Assembly: GCA_958510875.1 (NCBI GenBank)
Contig: OY294068.1
Span: 152,990,388-153,054,387, forward strand
Direction: 5' to 3'
Length of the DNA: 64,000 nucleotides
From: Endomychus coccineus
Lineage: Eukaryota > Arthropoda > Insecta > Coleoptera > Endomychidae
The first letter of the stretch is position 1. Every line of letters begins with the position of its first letter. The translations under genes were made by a program, and so were the position numbers. A model generated the notes under the pieces. That model worked only from the letters and a program-made list of their open reading frames with translations, searched no databases and was not told the origin of the DNA. This document shows, in pieces, positions 9,420 to 21,229 of the stretch.

Positions 9420-12400
9420 ATTCATCATTTAATTTGATTAAGGAGAATAACTGGTAATTCCTAATCATCAGAATTTACTTCTGAATAGATATAAAGATGT
9501 AATTGTACGAGGCGGTCCCTTGGAAAGGATCAAGGCATCGTAGTCAAAAACAGCTTCTAGGTGGGCTGAACTATACACCTAGTGGTGGCAGCTTGAAAGA
9601 ACCTCAAGGGTACACGGATCAACTAAGGTCTCTGATACCCGAGCAGGTTCCAACAAACAATTCTCAATTCATATAACACGTCGATGAGGTATTAACGCTA
9701 CCTGAAATAATACCCAGCCAACTGCTACAAGTACAAGTGTTACAAGCAGTGATATAGACTTCCAAACATATTCACTTGCTATGGAACAATTAAATCTGGA
9801 GTAAGCTCAGATTTATAAACCCATACGCTAGGCGAACTGTTACAATAAAGACAACAGAGAAATTTTATCTGTTTGTGGTTTTCAAACTTGAACCCCATTA
9901 TATCGAATTCGTGTGGTTCTATATTCTCCTCTCGGTGGCATGAGAGATTATTTCTGGAATGAAGACAGATAATTCCTTCGAATCTGAAGCAAATGTGGAG
10001 CTCATAGCCATGGTAGAGCATATGGGTCGTGTGCATTATTCTTCGATGTTTCAATTTGATTCTCATCAGAATGCATCCTCCTAACAATGGAAAATGGACA
10101 ATCAAGTTTCAGTGAGATGTAAATTTTGCTTAAAAACTTTGAAATCGTCCACAATTCTTGTTTGAATGAATGATTGGGATACTGTAATACGTATGATGTG
10201 CTCATTGATTTTTTATTATTACATGAACATGAATTGAAATGAAATTAACTTATGAAATATGAGATTAATAATTGAAGGACTTAGTGAATGATTATTTCCT
10301 GATAATTCAGTTGTCAACGATAACTAATGTTCCATTAATCAAATGATCGATTTATCGATTAATTCATATTTACTATTATCTCTAGATGTTAGTATTCTGT
10401 TCACGTGAATGCTGCGTGCATTATTCTACGTGAGCTCTATCTTGGAAGTGGATAGTCTCTTATAGTGAGCTACATACAAATCCATGACATTAAATCAGTG
10501 GGCATCAAGAAAGCGGCTTAGGCACTCACCTGACAAACCAAGTTCTCTCAAAAGCCCGTATGTTGTAAAGTGCGCTCTGGTACATGTACAAATCGTCACT
10601 ATTCCTCTTTACAAGCGGCCAGATAGTTAGAGCACAGGAACAGGAAGATGCGTGGAACAGAGCGAATAGTGTCTATTATTTCGAAGGTCCGCTCTGCTGA
10701 AAAAACTTAACAACGACTTTGAATTTTTATGCCAGTAAATTTCGAGCATCATATCTAGTTACAGAAAAACACATCTTGTGCCATATAACCGATACGCTCA
10801 CTGCGTTATCATAACCGACAGGAAATTGAATCAAATTAAGTTTCCTACAAACTAATTCGGAAAAGCTGGAACTTCCCACTCTCTGATACAGTTATCAGCC
10901 TCAGGAAATTAAAATCTCCAAGTTTCTGCCGATACTGAAACCTAAAACAACCGCTGGAGCATCAATCATATCCCCATTAGAAGAATTAAAAAAATACTGT
11001 TCTCATAAATTGTCTGGAAATATGCAGTTGAATTTTTCTCGAATTTTTAAATGAAGACATTATAATCTGAAACATCAACTTCGTTGAGCGAGGTTCGGAA
11101 ATCAATATCATCACGATGTTCTTTGAAGTTGAAAGGTTAAATTGGAAAAATAGGTACGCAAGTTTTACAATCTTTCTAGGACATAGGAGTGCAGATCCAT
11201 CACGGTTCATCATCTTGTATTCTCTGATAATACCACAATCAGGAAAACGTTTATAATATACGTATGAATTTTTATTGGGAACGAAAGAATATCTACGAAC
11301 TGCTCTGATCCGTTTTTGCTTCAAACTCTCGTCTCGTGGAAAAGCGAATGTTGAGTAATAAACCTTGTCTGTATTACAGACATAGTTGCATTTGCACTTG
11401 GCTGGCTTTCTGATATAAAATGAAATAAGAGTAATTTTCTCACCAAGATCAAATTATCCTAAAGAAAAATAATAAAACCTTCCGAACGACCGATAAAAAA
11501 CTATTTATAACACAAAACACTACCGGTCTGATGAAATCATAATGGTCGTCTAAGACACGAGATGCCTAACGAACAACACGCTATTTTATTGTCATAGTTA
11601 TCCCTTAACTCAAGCACACTCTCAAACTGTACTTTTATTGATTGTTTGCAGCTTGCAGCTCAAATAAAACATTACTTCTTCATTCTATTACTGTATATTC
11701 TGTAAGTTGAATAGGTTCACCGACTAACAACTAATGAATACTTCACTGCAATGAAAGACTGACTGCAATATGCAAATATTATGTTGAACGTACACGGCAC
11801 GACTCGATCAAATCTTTTAGACGTCAACAAGCCAATATACCGGCCTTCCAGTGTAGTAGGCTATGTTTTGCATTGTACATCGCTCTAAAGTGGTAGTTTT
11901 GACATCGATTTTCAGTTTTTCAATTGGAATTATAGTATTTTATTAGATCATTATGATAGCAGTGTTTTTCTAGTTCTACAGAAGTGTCCAAAATTCTTAT
12001 TTCGAGATTTGAATGATGTCACACTACGTCATCGGAATGTGGCTCCTCATATAATTGATTCCAGAGTAGGGTAAAAAGAACATGTAGACATGCCCGTGAT
12101 TGGTAATTGGAATGACGCAGTCCTGATACCCCTGGCGGCGCGTACATGAACAAATGATATATCTACCTCTGTACTGACTTAGCATGAGTGGAGTTGGTGA
12201 GACTCTTGCACTATATACTGAATTTACATCTGTGAGCGTAAGTTCGAAACTTATATACTGTCAACCAATTCAATTTAGGTTACAAGTTTGTTGTTGTATT
12301 ACATCTGAGGGGCCAATTCTGAGTGAGTAGAAAATGTATTAGTTTATTTTTGGATGCAATAACATCAAACATGGCAGATAATGTTTACAACTGAACATAA

Positions 12401-13030
12401 TAAGCTCGGAATTACCAATATGACAAGTAACTTATGAATGCTAACTGACTCGCGACGAATATACCTGAATAAGTTCATTCCGGGAAGGCAGAAACTAGTG
12501 TAGGTTCCGATATATAGATTTAAGTCATGTGAATTATGAAGTATGCATTACCAGATATGCCCTACGATAACAGATAATTCATTCGTATATAATCATAATC
12601 CATATAAATATTGAGTTTATATCATCAGTTTGTAGGAGAGTCTTGTGACTTAGAGCGAGCCAGACGCATCGTATTCTTATAAGAAAGAAACAATGAAGCG
12701 CTATCGGTGGTTCTTTCTGAGGTTATGCGATGTGTACAAGCCAACTATGTCATTAGACGTATCAGAACAAATATCTTCGCTTACGACATGACTGGCGATA
12801 CAAGCGTGGTTATACATCGATCTGTTGTGGGAATAATAAAATAAATTCATAGCTTTCACTGCAATTTCTTTCTAGTTCAATTATTATCTTTAGATCATTG
12901 ACAGGTACGCTATGAATAGAACGCCCGCCCCATATTTGTCGCAGCTCGCTTGCACTTCTCAAGTCACTGTTGAACTAAATCTGTATAAAGAAGGATATTG
13001 GCTTGTATTCTCTACAAATCTACAGTTTTA
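9420..13030. other. Unassigned AT-rich region
   Basis: I see no recognisable gene or element here. A minus-strand open frame at 9779-10105 (108 codons, several Cys and His, no family recognised) and one at 10986-11324 (112 codons, unrecognised) are the longest. Neither has a repeat copy elsewhere in the window. The region could hold introns, regulatory DNA or decayed repeats. Confidence 0.4.
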
Positions 13031-13380
13031 TTCCGATCCTGATGAAATTCTGCACGCTGGAGCTCCATTATAAGAGGAATGTCTCTTTCTACATGAAATT
13101 TTGGAAGAGCTACCACATTCCCTTTCCCACCGACTGAAGCAGATGAGTATTGAGCTTGATAACATACATTACACCTTCAAAACAAGAGGAGAGTCTCTAT
13201 CTACATGAGATTTCGGATATACTACCACATTCCCCTTCCTACTCCTTGAAGTAGATGAGTACCGAGCTTGATGAAATTTCGCACACATGGCCTCCAAATC
13301 AAAAAGAAAGTCACTGTCCACATGAGATTTCGAAAACATTACATTATCTTTTAAGACAGATAAGTACCGCAACGAAACAC
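13030..13380 (-). repeat. Three-unit imperfect tandem repeat of ~111-118 bp
   Basis: The landmark ACATGARATTTYGGA recurs at ~13092, 13203 and 13320, and GATRAAATTYYGCAC-like blocks at ~13038, 13156 and 13269. The minus strand is open through two units (13169-13372), each giving a peptide like ARYSS-x-SRKGNVVVYPKSH-x-D. The unit length near 37-39 codons could reflect a repetitive coding exon or simply drifted satellite DNA. Confidence 0.6.
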
Positions 13381-13389
13381 AGGCAAATA

Positions 13390-14890
13390 CTCATAAATTG
13401 TTGAAGTTTACGAATGGAACAATACATATTCAAGAATTCTAAGAAACGTTTTCGTTCTATCATAAGCAACATTTGAGCGCCGCTGAGAGGCCACAATAGG
13501 CCGCTGAGCGGCCTTCATTGTCAGTTGTCTCTGCGGAGGTTGTACAAATATGACTTCATATCTGGAAAAATACTATGATGGTAGAAATATTCTTAGGGCA
13601 CCGGCAAAGTAGAGAATAACAGTTAGTGATACGGTAAACGTTCTACTATCATCCTTAACACATTATGTTGTCAAATCTAATAAATTTACAATGGTATGTA
13701 TAATTTGACGTGGTTCCAAGACTTTGTCTATATCTAAATGTTTGCAGTATATTTTCGGTTCCTAGAATAGAGGGAAGTTAGTGACATATGGATCACAATT
13801 CACTAGATCTAGTAATGTAATACTATTTGCAACAATTTAAGCAATATGTTGATTTATATTTCGAAATTTAGAAAATCAACATCAACAGTATTCAATAATT
13901 GGATATATCTAGAAATAGAATTGTGTCTTCCCGTAACGTATTACGATTGCCATCATTAGAGATTATTGTTTACCTCTCTATTTCTGCACAAATTTATCTT
14001 GCTTACAGTTTCCTGTTTTCACGTTCAAACTGATTATTTATTATCCAATGCGTACTAATTATTCTCTCTCCGAGTAACATCATCGCATTTGCATGGCTGC
14101 CTTCATTATCACGGAGGGTTTGTCATGACCTTTGATGTTTTAACTTAAAACAATTCGAGGCAATGGGTGCATGTAGTAAAAACTAGTTTCCAGAAGCATA
14201 AACGTATTGTATTGGATCACTGGAACGTTCTGCACACAAACAAGTAGCAAGAAAATTGTAAATGAACTTACGAACTTGCATTCGTATAATCTCAATCAGT
14301 AAGGCTCAGAATTTGGTTACTCCTTCAGCGTTCTTATATAAATTCCGACACAAATGTTATGTGCGTCTGAAAGAAATAGTTCCTGTGAAGGACTATTTCC
14401 GAGAACGATATGTTGACCTCACTTACCCGGATGATTTAGATCTCATCGTAAATGCTGGCGTAAGACAAATCTTCAAATGCACTTAATTTTTTACCTTTGC
14501 TGCGTTTTTTGTCGCGTTCTGGAAGTATGCATTGAGCTCACATACTTATACTGCTAGAATTAATTGATGGAACGCGTAGGAACTCTACCCTATGAATATT
14601 GAAATGAAGAAATTCTTATGTCAATTTTAGAACAATGATTTAGATTGGGGTCTCCAAACATTCCAGCCATAGGGCCATACTGTTAACTCCAGTAAGTTTC
14701 AAGGGCCAAAACCATTTTAATTTTCTTGCCATTATCTATAATTCCTAAACCAGTCGCCGTGTACGAGCTCTAAGCGAGCATATGCTTACTAAATTATCTA
14801 GTTCAATTACTACTTTTTTGTACTAACTCGACTTTACTGTTATGACCGCGACATTTGACGATACCTGGGAGTCATACGTGGAAATAGGTA
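13390..14890. other. Mostly unassigned; dispersed repeat at ~13850-14110
   Basis: Bases ~13850-14110 share blocks with 22920-23230, in the same order and orientation: ACAGTATTCA, TCTTCCCGT, a ~110-bp block around CTCTATTTCT, then GAGTAACATCA-like. A 74-codon plus-strand frame (14262-14486) is unrecognised. Nothing else is visible. Confidence 0.5.
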
Positions 14891-15389
14891 GTGGTAGTAC
14901 CCTTCATCGCTAACAGACAGCGCTAGTAGTACGTTTGAAAGCGGAGTAACAATTGAACGAGCGAATAATCTCGTTATTTCGAGAAATTTCTCTCTTCTAG
15001 ATGGGAGTAATTGTAGTATAAAGAGACTAGTTGCGCGACCACGAGTCAGTCCACCTAGAGAAAGCGAAGGAAGTGAAACTGTCTCTTTTGGAATAAAGTA
15101 GTGCGTAACGCCTTAAAACTTTTGTGTGCGTGTTCAAAAGACATCTTAACAGTATTTTGACTTGTTGTTTTTGTGTGTGATTTATTTACTAGTATGGAAA
15201 GAAGCGAAAAGTAGACAGTGAATGCAGAACATTCAAAGATCAATGAAATCTGCAATATTTCGTAATTGAGTTCAGTAAGAAGCCACTATTGTTGATTTGC
15301 AATGAAACCTAGGCGTTGTCAAAGAATATGATATTTAACGTCATTACGAAACGAAACATTTCCAAAATTTCTCAAGATATACAGGAAGC

Positions 15390-16300
15390 TTGCGGACAAA
15401 AAAATTTGAATCTTTGAAGCTGGAATTAAAATCGCAACAACCTTTGTTTGCAAAACTCAATTATGAACAACATGCTGCAACTCGTGCCAGCTTCCGCGTG
15501 GCCCTTGAAATTGCGAAACTTAGAAACCCATTCACCGATGGAGAAATGATCGTAGAATGCGTAATTGTAATAATAAAGCAGTGATTGCTCTTGTGTCAAG
15601 GGCTGTAAAATGGAAATGATGGTTGTTCATCAAGAGTCCTTCTGCGGGAAATGATTGAATATGTCTGAAGTTCTATAACCAGTCATATTTGTTAATTTCA
15701 TCAGATCCACTACGCTGGATCACCGATTTTCACGAGTTTATTGAAGAGGTTGGAGAAAATGACTCACCATATCATACTGCCGTACGCTGGCTTAGTTGCG
15801 GAAAAGTCCTTCGGCGCTTTTTCGAACTTCAAGCAGTGATCGAAATTTTTTTGAATGAAAAGCATAGCCCTTTTATCGAATTACAAAATAGCTAATGGTT
15901 GTGGAAGTTAGCATTTTATGTCGATTGGACAAAACATATGAATGAGCTGAATTTAAAATTGCTAGGATTCATACACTAATATCAAATCGTTACGGCGGAA
16001 AATAATGCTGTTTCAATCACAATTACTTAAACAATGTTCCACACAGTTTAAAACATTGAGCCACACTACTGAGACTGAGTTTCCCGTCGAGGTTTGAGTG
16101 CTTTGAAGATACATTTTGATACTCGTTTCCTAGACTTTGATGTTATTGCGAATGAAATTGAGATTTTTCAAAATCCTTTTGATGCCGACATTAAAACCAT
16201 AGCCCCAGAATTCCAAATGGAAATTATTGATTAACAGTGCAGTGATATAAACAAGAGCAAATAGCAAAACTCATCTTTGTTGGAATTTTATAAGGGTCTC
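15390..16300 (+). pseudogene. hAT-type transposase relic (GTF2IRD2/ZBED-like lineage)
   Basis: In-order blocks typical of this hAT lineage are present. These are LKSQQPLFAKLNYEQHAATRASF-RVALEIAKLRNPFTDGEMIVECV (15430-15560); then YHTAVRWLSCGKVLRRFFEL (15770-15830); then KLAFYVDWTKHMNELNLKL (15905-15960). The last are DTRFLDFDVIANEIEIFQNPF and FQMEIIDxQCSD (16110-16245). Stops and frame changes separate them, and the middle (15585-15690) is collapsed, so the catalytic centre is not intact. A hAT-like terminus lies at 17540-17592. Confidence 0.8.
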
Positions 16301-16639
16301 GCCAGGGCATTTTGTAAGTAATACGAACGTGGTCGAATAGCCACGTAGTAGTCCGCCGTGGCCACGTAGTAATCATAATCTGGCCACAACTAATTTTCGA
16401 AAATGCGTGAACAACACCTAACTGAAATAATGTCAGAAATTTTCTGACAATACGTGATTTCCCCAAAATGTCAAAAAATATATAACTTACTAATTCTAAT
16501 GAAGTTTTTTGGTGCTAATCGAAGATATAATAAGTTGGATATGAAAAATAACTATTTCTGAAATTACTTTTTTTATTGCAAATGTTTTGATATGAGTGAG
16601 TCACACCCCGTCGATACACAATTCGTCTATTGAATAGAT

Positions 16640-16902
16640 ATCATTATAAAATCACAAACCGCCATCTTTACGAAAAAACTTCCGAACGAAATCCCTGTCG
16701 GAGTACAAGGTGAGATCAGGATCTCGGTAACGCCTCTCTTTCTTGCGAAGGACTCTGCTACATCTGGCCTCGGATTATATAAAGCTGTACCTACTCCATT
16801 CAGTGCCACAAACATTCTCGAGTTCATGGTCTCATCTGAAGTTGACAGTCGGTGGTTTGATTTAATTTGATTATAATGAGAAATCACTTTCTCAACAATC
16901 AT
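16640..16902 (-). pseudogene. Possible hAT C-terminal fragment, opposite strand
   Basis: A 91-codon minus frame contains SHYNQIKSNHRLSTSDE then LNGVGTALYNPRPDVAESF, resembling hAT C-terminal dimerisation regions (LNGxG...FDPxPA). Evidence is limited to this one block. The adjacent minus frame (16939-17166) shows no family. Alternatively both are chance frames. Confidence 0.35.
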
Positions 16903-17529
16903 GGAGTGAGGTGAAACGTTCTACGCGTTTCTCTTACACTACAGTAGGTTCCGAGTCGTCTTAACATATAATGTTTTCAGACTCGCGCATGAATGTCGGT
17001 AGAGAAGCGGTTGGGTGGGGGTGTTTGAGGAGATATTTTTCTTTTGGCCACCTAGTGAAAAATCCTTAAAAAATGCCTCGGTCTCCCACTGGTACATCGT
17101 GATAATTTGCATACATTTGCTCGTGGGCTGTCTTCTATTTTTCGTACTACTTGTGTGAGAGAACATTCACCAAAATGAAGTATATCAAGAATGCTTACGG
17201 ATTAAGTTAACCGATGAGCATCTTGAATCTCTTTTAATAATTGGTCCACAACTACAGACTATTGTCAGTGGAAAATCACAATTACATAAGTCTCATTAGT
17301 ATGTTATATGTTATTATGTTTATATGTTATATGTTTATGTGTTTATATGTTATAATGTCTATACTGTTAGTGGGATTCATCTCAATTGTTATTTATTATG
17401 CTCGAGTTAAATTTTCTGCGTATTATACTTGTCATTATGCTCTACCCAGAAGTAAATAAATTCGAGTTATTATTATTCTTTGTTTTTTATCCAATCTATC
17501 ATAACAACAATAATCCATTCGCTGTCGCG

Positions 17530-17592
17530 GGCTAGATTGATGACACTGGCAGGCCGGATTTGGTAGGCGGGCCGTAGTTTGGACATCCCTGA
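17530..17592 (+). repeat. hAT right terminus
   Basis: The sequence ending ACATCCCTG reads CAGGGATGTCCAAACTACGG in from the end on the minus strand, followed by a GGCCCG-rich block. This is the typical terminal repeat of hAT elements of the GTF2IRD2-like lineage. The matching left end was not found upstream of 15390. The stretch 17170-17530 between is AT-rich, with TATGTT-type simple sequence at 17290-17360. Confidence 0.6.
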
Positions 17593-17904
17593 TTTGGATG
17601 AATAAAAAAAATTTAATCCTCTCAATTAAGTTCATATGGAAGATAATTCCATTAGGGCATTAGGCCAGTATCATTCGTCACATCACCAGGAGATAAGACT
17701 CATGAAAATCATTCAACTACTACTTTACATGTCCTACGAAATATAGTGTCAGAAACACTCATGATATAATTGATAAAATCTAGAATATCATAATCCTAGA
17801 TATTGTGACTAATCTCCTAGATGAAAATCATACGAATCCTTGCATTAAAGAAGAAACCAGTTTACTTGCGACTTGTTCAAAAGAAATAATTTAATATTTG
17901 AAAA

Positions 17905-18165
17905 TTCTTGACTTCCGGATGGATTCCGTATCACAATAGCACATCTTGATGCCGACGTTTCACTGTTTCTGGGCAGACTTTAGGCTTGAACAGTTCAAGC
18001 TTCATCATCATCATGCCCTGAAGATACCACCTGTAATGGTTGGTGAAACGTTGGCATCAAGTTGTGCTACTATGACGCGGAATGCATCCGGAAGCCAATA
18101 ATTTTCAAGATTAGCTATCCGCGGAAGTCTACTATTCAAGATATTCAATATGATGATAATTTATA
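17905..18165. repeat. PLE terminal repeat A, inverted pair
   Basis: A degraded left arm (17905-17985, minus) and a better right arm (18000-18165, plus) face each other, as at 1935-2662 and 39680-39926. The right arm ends with the CCGCGGAAGTCTACTAT tail typical of the family. The PLE reverse transcriptase relic starts ~180 bp further on, in minus orientation. Confidence 0.75.
18014..18056 (+). ncRNA. Hammerhead-ribozyme-like motif, PLE repeat A, with compensatory stem II change
   Basis: The order is stem I TGCC, core CTGAAGA, stem II, GAAAC, cleavage triplet GTT, then GGCA pairing with TGCC. Stem II ends in A...T (ACCA/TGGT) where the copy at 39803-39845 has G...C (GCCA/TGGC), so the pair is preserved by a double change. 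Stem III would be only the self-complementary ACGT, as in hammerheads that work as dimers. Confidence 0.55.
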
Positions 18166-18339
18166 CTTGGATGAACATTGTTAAGCTACTGGTAATCTCT
18201 TGAACCACATATTAGCACAAATATTCATAGATAATTTCGAAACGGAAATTCATGAACACATTTCTTTATCAAGAGGTTGAAAGTGTAGCACGTTTCATTG
18301 GAACTAATACACAACATTTCTAGTATTCATAAGTACAAT

Positions 18340-19640
18340 CCATCAAAACACTGTGGATTTTAACTTCAAGAACATGAATAACCAATTTGCTGTTTCAATA
18401 GTTCGTAAACGCAACTATACTGATGTGACAATTCACAATTCTCCAAACCATCCATGTCAATGCATCTTTCTAATGGTAATGTCAAAGAAAGGAAACTGCT
18501 TATCTGTTTCTACGTCGACAGTAAATTTCTGTGAATCAAATTGGATAATAAGCGTGTTCAATAAAAATTTTCATTCATTATCGCTAAAATATCGTCAACA
18601 TATCTATACTAAACTTTTGGGAACTGATTCGATTCTGATTTTAAGGAGGTTCCAAGTACGCTTAAAAAATATTCGCCATAAAAGGACAGAGAGGATTGCT
18701 CATTGCACATCCGCTTGTTTTTTTGAAGTAGTTTTGGTTGAATGTGAAATAGTTTTGCTCCATACATAAAACCATAAGGATCACGAATTTCGTGAAGCTT
18801 CTATCGAGGATATCAATATTTGAAAGCCGTTTCTTCAGAATGTTCATCGACTCAGAGATTGAGGTATTCGTAAATAGTGGAACAGCATCAAATTGAACGA
18901 GAGTATCACCAGATTCAAATTTGAAATCTTTCAATTTTGCAAGTATTTCCAAACTTGGGCGAATATAGTTTAGGAAGTTTTTATTTTAAATTATCGGAGA
19001 TTACAGCTGTACGTGATTTCAATGAGTTATTGACTAGGTTTAGGCATATATCTACCAAATTGAGATGAAATCCTCTTTGCCCATAATCACCAGGGGATTT
19101 ATCTTATAATATCAGTCTATTTCTTTCAATGACTTACAAATATTATTCGAAGTTATTGGATGTACTTTTATATGATTTATTTGAATGTCCAAAAATTGTG
19201 AATAACAAATTCATCTTGAAAGTTGAGAGATCAAATCCTATTTTCAATTCAATAAATTGAATCCTCCGTAGGTATTTTCTTAGAATCAATTCCAAAATTT
19301 GATCCTTTATTTCACAAACTCATTTCCGCTTCATTGGAATCAATTGGTTTTGTTGTGAATAATGTTCATATTCTTAGTTTCTTCTATAAGAGTTTTTGGC
19401 AACAATTGTTGAAATTTATTGTTGATTGATTCAACTTTGCTATTGAGTTTCAACGAAATTATGCTTAATAATTTAGAATGAAATGACTCGAATTCGTATA
19501 ATGTTGTTTCGAAAGCAACTTTTAAATGTAAGTTATGAGCAAAAAGTTGTAAATGATCCATGATATATGTTAATGATGTCGCGTTCTTATACGTATTTTT
19601 GCAATGAATTTTGGGAAAACGTGATTCGACAGACATTTTT
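18340..19640 (-). pseudogene. Penelope-like reverse transcriptase, decayed
   Basis: Minus strand. The N-terminal region is at 19636-19340 (FPKIHCKNTYKNATSL...). RT follows at 18952-18662 with GDTLVQFDAVPLFTNTSISE (motif A; D present) and NYFKKTSGCAMSNPLCPFMANIF (motif B). The catalytic box YRYVDDILAI lies at ~18560-18600 and keeps VDD. Stops, frameshifts and a stretch without similarity (18960-19340) break it. The GIY-YIG domain is not seen before the repeats at 18165. Confidence 0.8.
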
Positions 19641-20159
19641 TTTGGAAAGTAAATCTACTTTTAAACAGCAAGCTCTAGCCCTTGATTCAATAAATTTAGT
19701 CTAGACAATTTAGCAAAAAAACTCGGAATTAAAGCCGAACAGACCAATCAATCCAATTTTTTTTGCAAATCATTCCTGGACGCATACTGGACAATATTGA
19801 ACTTTGAGATCTGATTGCCCGGCCATTTTTCAATTGTTAAACTGGAAATTGGCCAATTTTATGTCAGAAAAATGGTCAAATTAGATAATTTCGCAATTTT
19901 TGTATTTTGTATTTTTGTAATAAGTTCGAAAATATTCAATAATACATTGAAAAATTGGGAGTCAAAGAATAACATGATTTTATAAATAAATTTCAATCTA
20001 AATTTTTTATATTTCCTTTTTTTTTCGTACAATCTCTTACGTTTACATAATCATTTTATTTTTACATATTGACTATTATTTCCATTACAATCTAAAAATT
20101 TTTCTAAATTGAAAAATATTCTACATATTAGATAAATCTATTTCATCACATTCCATATC

Positions 20160-20440
20160 ATCATCATCGTCATTCTCATCATTTATTTCATCAATATTTT
20201 CTAAATTGTTAGCTATTGTTACAAAAATCAAATTCTACGTTTTGATCTGGTACAAAATCAGTTTCGTTAATAACTATATTACCAATATTTTCATCATTTT
20301 CATCCACTCTTACCGAATCGCAATCATCACAATGATTACCTTGACATATTGTTTTCATGCTAGAGAACAATGTGAGCACGCTTTTCTATAACTACAAGAT
20401 TTCCCGCATCCTTTCGTGCAAGAACAGAAAATCATCTTCA
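20160..20440 (-). pseudogene. Cys-rich ORF remnant within the long-TIR element
   Basis: The minus strand gives FCSCTKGCGKSCSYRKACSHC. After a frameshift it gives CQGNHCDDCDSVRVDENDEN, an acidic tail and a stop. Regularly spaced Cys of this kind occur at the C-terminus of some transposon-encoded proteins. No family could be named. Upstream coding sequence is absent. Confidence 0.4.
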
Positions 20441-20654
20441 ATGATGAGTCTTTAGCTAGTTTCTGGGTCATACTGATTGGTACATAATTATCATTTCTTT
20501 TATGAAAAATACTTGTTTCGTTTTTCATTTGTGTATAACATAGATACGAAGGATTCCTTCATCTCTATGGTATATAATGAGACTCAAATAAAAGCGCTCA
20601 TTTGAATTTTGTGTAAGCATGGTTATTTAGATCTGCGATTTCTCACCTATTCTG

Positions 20655-21060
20655 GCCATGAACTTTTGCCAATTTCTGAGTGATATGAAAAAGTTACTCT
20701 ATAATAGTGAAAGGCGACCTCGAAAACTTCCGAGTGAAACTTTCTAGCCATTTGGAACAAAAATTGCGAAATTATGTAATTTGAAAATTTTTCTGACATA
20801 AAGTTGGTCAATTTCTAGGTAATGTGGTCGAAAATGGTAAATCTAACTTCAGAATAGTGATCAGCGACCTCGAGAACCCCCCGAATGGAGTTTTCCAGCC
20901 ATTTTCAAAAAAAATTGCCAAATTATCTAATTTGACCATTTTTCTGACATAAAATTGGCCAATTTCTATCTAATGTAGTCGAAAATGGTGAATCTAACTT
21001 CAGAATCGTGATCAGCGACCTCGGAAACCCTCCGAGTGGAGTTTTCCAGCCAATTCTGGC
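20655..21060. repeat. ~150-bp tandem repeat, about 2.7 units
   Basis: GCGACCTCG recurs at ~20714, 20865 and 21015, with surrounding blocks (CTAACTTCAGAAT, GGAGTTTTCCAGCC, TTTTTCTGACATAAA, TTGGCCAATTTCT) in the same order. It forms the inner side of the right terminal region of the long-TIR element. Confidence 0.8.
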
Positions 21061-21229
21061 AAATTTGCAAATTTTTCAATGATTTTCCATTGAATTGACC
21101 ATGAAAATTGGCCAATATCCAGTTTAACAATTGAAAAATTCCCAAGCAATCAGATCTTAAAGTTCAATATCGTCCAGTATGCGTCCCGGGTCGATTGGTA
21201 CGTTCGTCTTTAATTCCGAGCTGTCACAT

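Larger units (their letters stand above)
19718..21225. mobile_element. Long terminal-inverted-repeat DNA element (unclassified)
   Basis: Bases ~19718-19890 are inverted at ~21060-21225. Both outer ends read CTCGGAATTAAAG, and shared blocks include GACGCATACTGGAC, AGATCTGATTGC and TTTTTCAATTGTTAAACTGG. The interior holds an array of ~150-bp units (20655-21060) and a coding relic (20160-20440). No target duplication is clear at the edges. The superfamily is not assignable by eye. Confidence 0.7.

Noticed and set aside
20206..20391. Hydrophobic 61-codon plus-strand frame
   Set aside because: Antisense of the Cys-rich, acidic remnant inside the long-TIR element; AT-rich sequence gives spurious hydrophobic translations.
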